From: Saprospiraceae bacterium
Lineage (GTDB): Bacteria; Bacteroidota; Bacteroidia; Chitinophagales; Saprospiraceae
Reading direction: 5' to 3'
Length of the DNA: 64,000 nt
Assembly (NCBI GenBank): GCA_016716335.1
Contig: JADJWN010000009.1
Location: 124,001-188,000, forward strand
Shown here: piece by piece, positions 36,796 to 45,200 of the stretch
Numbering within the stretch: the first letter of the stretch is position 1
How the letters are laid out: the number at the start of each line of letters is the position of its first letter
Position numbers and translations under genes: made by a program
Notes under the pieces: model-generated
The model's database searches: none
Seen by the model: the letters and a program-made list of their open reading frames with translations, nothing else
What the model was told of the DNA's origin: nothing

Positions 36796-38133
36796 TCAGC
36801 GTAAAATAACCAAAGGCCTGGTAATATTTCCTCTGCCTGTCATTATTGTCACAACATACATTCCGGACAACAGATCAGAAGTATCTATCCATTCTCTTTG
36901 ATCATTGCTGAGAAATAAAACCCTGCCGTCAGGATTACGGATAATGATCTGCCTTATAACCGCATCTGAATGGTTTTCAATTCTGACCATATCTGAGGCG
37001 GGATTGGGGCTGAGCTGAATCCTGTCTTTCAACATCCACTCTGCTGAGGAGGATAGATCCTGAATACATACTGAATCTGACACTGCCGTACATCCATTGG
37101 GGTTGGTAATTCTCAGCACATAACACCCTGCCTGAAGCTGTGCTGATGTGCTTCCCGATGTAATATTCAAATCACCGCAGACTGAACAAATCCCCAGCCA
37201 ATCGCAGACTTCACAATAGGCTGATGGTTGAATACCCGCCAGATTGAAAGTAGCCTGACCCGGACCGGCAGCTGTCGCATGAGTAACAGCACCTACAGTA
37301 ATAATTATTGCATCAGGCTGCATCACCTGTGCAGAGGAAGTGAGCGTGCAGTTGTCCGTATCTGTGATGGTAAACTGATAAGTGGCTGCACACAAATCCT
37401 GTCGGAATGTGGAAGTCTGACCTTCATTCCACATAACTGTGTAAGCCGTACTGCCATTGGACAAAGGTCCCAACTGTATGGACCCGTCACAATCATCATG
37501 ACATGTAGCATGTACTACCGATAGCTGCACACTCAGAGGTGTACAGACATAGGGCTGAATTATCACAGTGCCTGATGCAGTGCAGCCTGCAGCGTCGGAA
37601 GCAGTCACCGTATAGCTACCCGCCGACAATCCTGTGATAGATTGGCCCGCAGCACCATTACTCCAGGTATAACTGACCATGCCTCCGGCACCATTGAGTG
37701 AGGCTTGAGCCGTACCATTGCTGCACCCAAAACAGGACTCATTCGTTCCGGATACATTCAGTGTTACCGCACAGGCACACTGAATGGCAACATTGGCAGT
37801 GGCTTCGGCACCGGCCAATGCGCAGCCGGTGGGATCATCTGAAGTAAGCAATCTCACCCTCACAACTGCAGTAGCAGGTGCATTCGGAGTGACAAATACA
37901 GTAAATAAAAAAGAACCTGCACCGATTGGCGTCACATTATTGATGAAGATACCTGCCGGGTTGCCGTCAATCGTCACCTGTGCCGTACCGTTAAAATTGC
38001 AGTTGGTACTGACATTGACCACCGCAGTGCCACACTGCAGGATATTTGGATTTAGCTGTATATTCAGCGCATTTGCAGATGTTGCGATGCACAGGAAAAT
38101 CCACATTCTGAAAATTGTAGTCATACTGATCAT
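36796..38133 (-). CDS. Secreted SprB-repeat protein with T9SS sorting domain
   Basis: The ATG at 38133 gives a signal peptide (MISMTTIFRMWIFLCIATSA, ending NALN); the frame is open to 38220. It has an N-terminal beta-sandwich (~residues 25-120), at least two SprB-like repeats (GTNESCFGCSNGTAQASLNG ... YTWSNGAAGQSITGLSAGSYTVTASDAAGC and VHATCHDDCDGSIQLG) and a C-terminal type A sorting domain (LSPNPASDMVRIEN ... GMYVVTI ... PLVILR). It is the last gene of the three-gene surface-protein operon, 31 bases after the barrel gene. Confidence 0.8.
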   Translation of the reverse strand: MISMTTIFRMWIFLCIATSANALNIQLNPNILQCGTAVVNVSTNCNFNGTAQVTIDGNPAGIFINNVTPIGAGSFLFTVFVTPNAPATAVVRVRLLTSDDPTGCALAGAEATANVAIQCACAVTLNVSGTNESCFGCSNGTAQASLNGAGGMVSYTWSNGAAGQSITGLSAGSYTVTASDAAGCTASGTVIIQPYVCTPLSVQLSVVHATCHDDCDGSIQLGPLSNGSTAYTVMWNEGQTSTFRQDLCAATYQFTITDTDNCTLTSSAQVMQPDAIIITVGAVTHATAAGPGQATFNLAGIQPSAYCEVCDWLGICSVCGDLNITSGSTSAQLQAGCYVLRITNPNGCTAVSDSVCIQDLSSSAEWMLKDRIQLSPNPASDMVRIENHSDAVIRQIIIRNPDGRVLFLSNDQREWIDTSDLLSGMYVVTIMTGRGNITRPLVILR

Positions 38134-38164
38134 GGTAAATGTTTTTAGTGTGTTGAAATAATAT

Positions 38165-39838
38165 TTAGTGGAATAAATAGTGATAGTGCACTCCCCAGAT
38201 GATTTCCGTGAAATCATCAAATGCAGCAGATGTATTTCTCAATAAATTTGCATTGACCGAAAAACTGTGTCTGGCTGCGGGTTTGAACTGTATATTTACA
38301 TCTCCGGAAATCACACTGCCATCCCTTTCGGATTCTATCAGACTGAGATTGTAAGTGATGCGGGAGGATGCTGTCCATTTTTGATCTTTGGTAAATATCT
38401 CACCGCCGGCAGATGCTCCATATCTTGTGGTAGTCAGCATAGGCAGGCGGATGATGTTGTAATTGGCACCCAAAGTCCATCCGTATCCTGAGGCGGGAAA
38501 ATTTTGATGGAAAGCCAGGTTCAGAAAGGCAGTATTCATATCGGTAAACTCTCGTGTAAAAGGATTCCTGTCGTTCAATACCTGATAATGGATTCCGGTT
38601 GTCAGTGATTTTACGCTTGTTGTATCTTTGATCCACAGCCATCGGGGCGCAAGGCTGTAATGCGTGGTAACCAGTGCTACCCTTATGGTATCTGAAAACC
38701 GGGCATTGGCCTGTGTCTGGTCTATATTCACACTGTTGAAGTTGAAGTCTATGCCAAATACTTCAGAAGCCTGCAGACTGATATTTCCCACACCTATGAA
38801 TCTGTGGGTGGTCTCGCTGCGGGTATTCAGCAGATTGTTTTTCTGAATGCCGGCATAGCCGTTTATCCGGAGTTTGTAATTGAATAAACTCAAAGACGGA
38901 GCAATCGTGATATTTTCCAGATCATTCATGAAGAAAAAACTACCCATCGTTTCATACTCGGGCGCTATGCGCTCGTACTGCAGTCTAAGTTTCCACTTGT
39001 CAGCACCGGTTTCGATACCTGTCTTAAAGGCATAATTGGCACGGGTCGAAAATCTGGGCTGAATAATATCGCTTGCCGGCCTTGGCACACTTTCACTGCT
39101 GAGCGGCGAAGTAAGGTCTCGGGTAAATGCACTGACTGCTCCTTCTGCAAAAAAACTGAAACCTGCACTTATCTTCACTCTGCTGTTAAATCCGAGTACA
39201 GCATTTTCTGATGCTGTCAGTGTACTGTCCGGGTTAAGTACTTTAAGAGAATTGGGATCATCTTTGGCCTTAAAATAAATTAAATCAAAAAAAGTATCCT
39301 CTGTGCCATAACCGAGTTTCAGACCATAACCTGTGCGCCTGTACACCGCCGATAAACCGGCAAAAGCATCGGAGCTGTCATAATCTCTGGCCTTTCTGAA
39401 TCTGCCCTGAATGGCTGCAATTCTGAATTTTCCCGGATTGAATTCAAATCCTGCTCCCAAAAAAGTATGATCTCCCAGCGTAAAATCTGAAAACCTTACC
39501 CTTCTCCACCCTGCATGGAGGGTGAGAGCTTTGTACCTCGGAGATATCCCGAATTGATTGAATGTGGGATAAGTAGCCGATGAGCCCTGTCTTCCAACAG
39601 AAAATGAAAATGGAAGTGTGATATAATCCCTGATGGAAATACTGGCATTGCCGCTCAGATTCCATACGGGGCTGATAAGCCGGTTTTCAATACCTGTCAC
39701 TGTGTAAAACTGCGTACCCACACCAATAGAGCCATTCCATCTGACATCCGGTGTTTTGGTACCGGCAGTGGTGTCCATACTTTGACTCCACAGTAGTACC
39801 GGCACAAAAAGTATAAGCAGGAAAGTGAATGTTCTCAT
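38165..39838 (-). CDS. Putative outer-membrane beta-barrel protein
   Basis: A 557-residue protein with a signal peptide (MRTFTFLLILFVPVLLWSQS) and a body made of short amphipathic beta-strands (YITLPFSFSVGRQGSS, PRYKALTLHAGWRRVRFSDFTL, WKLRLQYERIAPEY) ending HYHYLFH, an aromatic-terminated strand. This is consistent with a 20-24-strand outer-membrane barrel; I do not recognise the family. Its start overlaps the end of the FN3-protein gene by 4 bases, so the two are coupled and likely work together at the surface. Confidence 0.65.
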   Translation of the reverse strand: MRTFTFLLILFVPVLLWSQSMDTTAGTKTPDVRWNGSIGVGTQFYTVTGIENRLISPVWNLSGNASISIRDYITLPFSFSVGRQGSSATYPTFNQFGISPRYKALTLHAGWRRVRFSDFTLGDHTFLGAGFEFNPGKFRIAAIQGRFRKARDYDSSDAFAGLSAVYRRTGYGLKLGYGTEDTFFDLIYFKAKDDPNSLKVLNPDSTLTASENAVLGFNSRVKISAGFSFFAEGAVSAFTRDLTSPLSSESVPRPASDIIQPRFSTRANYAFKTGIETGADKWKLRLQYERIAPEYETMGSFFFMNDLENITIAPSLSLFNYKLRINGYAGIQKNNLLNTRSETTHRFIGVGNISLQASEVFGIDFNFNSVNIDQTQANARFSDTIRVALVTTHYSLAPRWLWIKDTTSVKSLTTGIHYQVLNDRNPFTREFTDMNTAFLNLAFHQNFPASGYGWTLGANYNIIRLPMLTTTRYGASAGGEIFTKDQKWTASSRITYNLSLIESERDGSVISGDVNIQFKPAARHSFSVNANLLRNTSAAFDDFTEIIWGVHYHYLFH

Positions 39839-41910
39839 TTGCCTTCTCTGTTTGGAATTTGAATTTTCACTTCTTCAGACAAAGGGGACTCATCACCCTT
39901 TGCGTTACGTACTCTCACACGATAACTGTATCCGGCGCCATCCTGCACCATCGGATCTGTGTATTGAGCGACAGAAGCGACAAAATCATAGCTTTGTAAT
40001 CCGGCAGGTGAGTCTCCTCTGTAAATGATGTATTCATAAGATCGCACATTGGAATAATCCCAGGTCAGCTGTACCGCTTTGAACTTCTCGTCCCATTTTA
40101 TTTTCAGATTTCTCACGGGAGGCAATTCCTCAAATTCGTAGGAAGATACCGTGATCGGAGTCGAAAAAACAGACTCGAGCCCGTCATCATCCACAGCTTT
40201 CAGGGCATAGCTGTATTCTGTATCAGACTCAAGATTCCGGTCAGTGTAAGACAGCTCATTCATGGGCAGGCTTGCAAGCATTTGCCATACTTCTCCGGAT
40301 TTTTTTCTCCAGATTTGTTGAGTACGGGCATCTTCGCTGGATGAAGGAGCCCATGTGAGGGTAATCCGGTTTTTGTCCATGATCCAGGTTTTAAACACCC
40401 CGGGTGCCGGTGGAATGATGTCCGGTTTTTTCAGTTCCAAAACTTCAGAGAGTGCTGAGTGACCATATCCGGCGTCCACGGCTGCCACTCTGTACAGAAT
40501 TTTTTCACTGAGCGTCCGAAGTGTAATTTTTTCGGTGTAAAAAGTATCTGTAATCAGATCGCCATCCCGCATGATAAAAGTATGATCCGGGCTATTGGAA
40601 AAATAAACCCTGTAGCCTATAAGCGATGGGTCTTCTACCCGATTCCATCTGAGTAGCACCCGGCCCGTACTATCTATCAGCCCGGTAAGTCCTTGGGGTG
40701 CATCCGGAGGAATACTGTCTCTGAAAAAGGCAAAGGCACTTTCAGAATTGCTGATATTACCTGCCGTGTCCACCACCTGAACAATGTAATAATTGAAGCG
40801 GGCATAATCCGGAGTTTTATCCGTAAAGTAGCGGGTATCACGGGATAATAAAGTTTCGCTGATTTTATCAAAAGGTCCGGCATAATGATCACTCCTTGAC
40901 ACCATAAATCCTGCAAAATCGGGTTCTATGGCATTTTTATCCCAGGTCACTTCCACATGATTGTCCTGATTGACTTTGGCCTGTACTCTGACCGCAGGGT
41001 CGGGTGGTGTCAGATCTTTGCCCATTCCGGCTACAGGCTCCGAGGGTTTACTCAGTCTTGCAAAAGGATCCATTCCCACCAGCCTGTAATAATATAGCTT
41101 GTAGTTTTCTCCGATACTGTCTCTGAACAGAGCAGGGTTTTCAGCACCTTCTGTCACGAGGTGTATATATGGGGTTGTATTGAGTTTTTTATACGGTCCT
41201 CCTTCATTTTCAGCCCTTTCCACAAAGTAAGAAGTAAAGGCATTTCGATCGTTCGCTACATTCCACTTTACCAAAACCGCTTTTTCTTCTGAGATGGTCT
41301 CCGGTTTTTGCGGGACCGGCCTTACCTGCTCTGTGGAACAATCCTGAAATACCAAGCCTTCGGAAGCTTCCTCTCCGGCTATCAACACTCTGTATATATA
41401 CCGATCATCCCTTTTTATATTTTTGTCCACAAATGCCAATCCCAGACCCAATGCTGCATTCTGCGAATGATCCGCAGCCAGCATGGCCAGAAAATGCGCT
41501 TTGGTTTTCAGGTCTTCCTGTGCATGTAAGGTGGATGCCAGATCAGCACCTTTGATGACCGGCCTTTCCTGATAAAGGGCTGCCCAAGCGGTCGCAGCAT
41601 AGTCATCATTTTCTACGATGTCTGCCCATTTTTCAGAAGGCCACGGACGAATAGTATCAGCAATCGATATGTATTGGTAATTCTGGAGTTCAGCGGGGGT
41701 TCGGGGTACTCTGGCTCTTTGCAGAATATATCCTTTTTTATTGGCAACATGCCATGATGCTGCATCCGTCGGTGCCCATCTGAGTATCACTCCGGCATCA
41801 TCACAGCTTGCTATTATTTTCAATCCGTTATCACTGTTTTGTCCGGATAGCTCACAGCAAACCAGCATACTCAATAACCAGCAGCAGCTTATTATTCCGA
41901 ATGTTTTCAT
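39835..41910 (-). CDS. Secreted fibronectin type III repeat protein
   Basis: The 691-residue protein has a signal peptide (MKTFGIISCCWLLSMLVCCE, ending SGQ) and five or six fibronectin type III-like domains over most of its length, marked by a Trp early (VTWDKNAIEPDFAGFMVSRS, LRWNRVEDPSLIGYRVYFS, LTWAPSSSEDARTQQIWRK, LTWDYSNVRSYEYIIYRGD) and YxVxAvD-like strands. There is no T9SS tail; it ends EVKIQIPNREGK. It is the first gene of an operon with the barrel and SprB proteins and carries upstream the 42-bp element shared with the giant-protein gene. Confidence 0.8.
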   Translation of the reverse strand: MKTFGIISCCWLLSMLVCCELSGQNSDNGLKIIASCDDAGVILRWAPTDAASWHVANKKGYILQRARVPRTPAELQNYQYISIADTIRPWPSEKWADIVENDDYAATAWAALYQERPVIKGADLASTLHAQEDLKTKAHFLAMLAADHSQNAALGLGLAFVDKNIKRDDRYIYRVLIAGEEASEGLVFQDCSTEQVRPVPQKPETISEEKAVLVKWNVANDRNAFTSYFVERAENEGGPYKKLNTTPYIHLVTEGAENPALFRDSIGENYKLYYYRLVGMDPFARLSKPSEPVAGMGKDLTPPDPAVRVQAKVNQDNHVEVTWDKNAIEPDFAGFMVSRSDHYAGPFDKISETLLSRDTRYFTDKTPDYARFNYYIVQVVDTAGNISNSESAFAFFRDSIPPDAPQGLTGLIDSTGRVLLRWNRVEDPSLIGYRVYFSNSPDHTFIMRDGDLITDTFYTEKITLRTLSEKILYRVAAVDAGYGHSALSEVLELKKPDIIPPAPGVFKTWIMDKNRITLTWAPSSSEDARTQQIWRKKSGEVWQMLASLPMNELSYTDRNLESDTEYSYALKAVDDDGLESVFSTPITVSSYEFEELPPVRNLKIKWDEKFKAVQLTWDYSNVRSYEYIIYRGDSPAGLQSYDFVASVAQYTDPMVQDGAGYSYRVRVRNAKGDESPLSEEVKIQIPNREGK

Positions 41911-41941
41911 ACACTTTATTTTTAGTAATGAATTGATGATG

Positions 41942-42009
41942 CAAAGTTCCTTATACCCGGGCAGGTTAAGGTTTAAGCCTTTTTCAAAAAGTGTAAAAAA
42001 GTGTAAAAA
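41942..42009 (-). promoter_or_regulatory. Shared 42-bp element and -7 site upstream of the FN3-protein operon
   Basis: A 42-bp block (41968-42009) is identical to one at 47915-47956. On the minus strand it contains two ACAC boxes separated by six T residues (10-bp period) and ends GGCTTAAACCTT. After 18 bases comes a -7-like GAACTTTG (41949-41942), then 31 bases to the ATG. Spacings equal those of the second copy. The element replaces the -33 region, as an activator site would. Confidence 0.7.
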
Positions 42010-42039
42010 TCAGAAGGCTGATCGCTCACTTGAAAAATA

Positions 42040-42085
42040 AAAAGAACGGTAAAAGGAGGTCGCTTACCCCTTCTACCGCTCTTTT
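42040..42085 (-). terminator. Terminator of the giant-protein gene
   Basis: Inverted repeat AAAGA-a-CGGTA-a-AAGG ... CCTT-c-TACCG-c-TCTTT, with T-rich (on minus) flank TTTTTATTTTT. It lies after the stop of the giant gene and before the FN3-operon element, so the two are separate transcripts. It may act in both directions. Confidence 0.65.
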
Positions 42086-42202
42086 GGATTCTGAATTATT
42101 TTTGAATTCAACCCAGAACGTCAGTTCATCTTTGATGATATTATGAATGCGTCATATCATGCAGTTTTAAATAAAATCCGGAAAAATATCCTTCCCTATG
42201 AC

Positions 42203-45200
42203 TTACAAATTCCACGCTTTCCGGTGATGATACCCCGCATTGCGGTGCATCAGCAAGTGGTACTGACCAGCCTGAATCGTCTTAAACTGCTGGATAGCGG
42301 GATTCTGCATCCATTTGTTAAAAAGATTCATCAGCTTGCTGTCACCCTGCAACTGCTGCATTAATGCCTTTTGATAAGTATTGGGGTTCAGCAATCTGGT
42401 CAACATTTGATGGTGATGTACATGCGCAGTGGCGGCACCCTCTACTGAAAAAATGACGGGAATACCTGATGTGGGAGCTGCAGCTTTGGCATGGCCCGGA
42501 TTGGACGGTTCTTTCAGTATATTGTTGATCTCCGATTGGGACATCAGCGGCTGTGCATTAGTCATCTTCATGGTATAATCCACCTCAACTGGGCTTTCAT
42601 TCGGATAAGCCTTCGGGATCAGAATGGTGTTGTATGGCACATATATCTCCTTCTGCAGGTAATCCTGGTTGTATGGCTTGCCCTTATCATTAGGACTGAT
42701 TGCAGGCCCGCCGATCATTTGTCCGACATACCACTGCGGGGTCAGCTGAGCTTCGTCAGCCACATCAAACTGCTCCTGTGCTGCGGTATAACTTACAGTC
42801 ACCTTTGATGCTTTGCCGCCATTCAGCAGCTGTACCTGTGCTGTACCTCCGTTCAGTTTATTCAGTTTGTCTGCCAGGTTGTTGTAAATACTTACTCCAA
42901 AAGGATATTTGTACAGTTCCTTTTCCTTGGCGCTGAGTTTCAGTGCTCCCAGCAGTTTCTGTTCCTTGGTAATCTGATCCTTGAAATCATTGGATGCGAA
43001 CTGCAGATCTCCCTGTAAATCAGGTTTTCCTTCATTATTTTTGATCATATTGGCAGGATTGACCTTGACCAATTGCATGACATACATTTTACCTTTGACC
43101 AACTCGGGATGACTGAAATTGACCCGGTTGTTCTGATAGCCGTCAAATTTCCCTTCCAGTACGTTTCCTCCACCCACCGGAATAAATCTTACCTTAAAGG
43201 TCGGAGCCGTAAATGCAGGTCCGTTGTGCACAAATACTGCATCCTGACTCTTTTTCAGTTGTATGTATCCTTTTCTGAAATTGTCACCCTGCAGATAGTA
43301 TCTCTGTCCGAATGCCGGATACATCACCTCAATATTGCTTTGCACGATCTGATCGGGGTCATTTCCGGTCTTGAAGCTCACTTCTTTTTTGGTGCCCTCC
43401 GCCTTAATGGTCTGCCAGTTCTGGCCGATAAGCTCCTGTACCATCACTTCCGCAGTGATTTTGATATTGGTAAACGGTGGCAAAGATTTAAGAGATTTAT
43501 AGGTAAATCTGTCACCGGCATTATTGCGCTCCCAGATTCCCTCCAGATTATTGGCACCCCAGGATGCCAGGACTTTTCCATTCTCCGGGCTGGCGGCATC
43601 ATCTATGACCATTTTCAGGGTTTTGACCGGAAATCTGAATTTACGTGTGACCAGATTGTCTTTATCATCATATTCCTGCACCTCATAATGTTTGTGGTCC
43701 AATGCAGAAAACAACAGGGAAACTTCCGGATCGGTAAATACATGTACTCCGTTGCCGGTGGGCTGTATGTCCTGTACATATTTCAGTCCGGATAGTGCTT
43801 CGCCTTGTTGTCCTGCAGGTTTTACCGCACATTTACTTCCGTACTTCACATCGAAGGTAAATTTACCTTTAATGATACCCATAAAGGTGGCCTCACCGAC
43901 CACATCTGCCTGTATATAAGTCGGATTGGGCAATGCCGCCTGTGCCAGCAATGCTGCGGACACTGCCGCTACTTTAAACTTCCTTTCTTTATTGAACATT
44001 TTGGTCCTGACACCCACATCTGCCGACAACATAGCATATGCCTGACCTTCGAGATACCAGGAATTGACCCCGCAGCTGCCCCAGCCTTTACTCAATGCTA
44101 CGTCATAACCATAAGTGGCAGCAAAATCGGCATACAGAATCCAGGCCTGCAGGTCTCCGGTATTAAAATCCACCAGACTGCCTAAGGCAAATTTCAGATC
44201 CGGATTGTCCACGCCATCTGTACCTGCTCTGTCTGCCATATAGGGTTTGCTTAGTTTGGATGCAATGTTGTAGGGTACAGGTGGCATACCCGGCAGGTTA
44301 TATCCAGCCATAAAATAATGCTTTTTCGCTACAGGCAGAAAATTGAGCTTTACCCCGATATTGGCACCCGGACCCGGTTCTCCTATTTTGATGTACCAGT
44401 TCTGCGCTCCGGCTACATGCATTCTGATCGAACCATTGGCGGTAATGGCAGGGTTATTAACAGGATATTTTACAGTGATGCCGCTGTCAAAATCAAAGAC
44501 TTTCTTTTTGAAATCCATGGTCGCCTCCATCTGTATGTGTACAGGAGATGTACCCGCAGGATAGGGTGTAAATCCTGACTTCCATGGTGTGAATGCATAG
44601 GCATCACCAAATATACTGATCATATCCAATCCTGACTTTGTGCCAAACTGTACCATAAGCTGTGGCTTGGCATGAAAGGCATTTTTGTCGACCAGACCGA
44701 TATCCACACCCGCCAGAATTCCGAATTTGGTATCACTGCCGGATTTGAATGGCACCGGATTGGAGTAGGGACCATCCATAACCATATTGTAATACATAGC
44801 TCCCTTCAATCCATATAATCTCAGAGATGCGGACAAAGGAATACCCACGCCTACTCCCAGCTCACCGGAGAAAAAGAAGTATTTATACTCATCAGTATTG
44901 CCCTGTGCCTTCATCCTTCCAAATTTGATGGCTATTGCGGCACCACCTGCACTTTCCTGATTTTGCCCGAGTTTAAGATCCACTTTGACGGCTCCGCTGA
45001 ATCCATTGCCATACACCGGATCATTCTCCATGATTTCTATGGCTCCGTCCAATGTCGCTACGCTGATATCTCCTTTGATACCGAGACTTCTCAGTTTTAC
45101 ATTGCCCAGTATCATATTGTTGTTGCCGTAATCGGTAAGTATGGAAAAACCGGTACGGGCTCCAACAGTATTGGTCTCTCCCAATAAATCGAGAGAAAAT

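Noticed and set aside
43073..43795. 240-codon ORF on the plus strand
   Set aside because: Antisense to the giant secreted-protein gene; composition (Ile/His/Phe-rich) is typical of a shadow.
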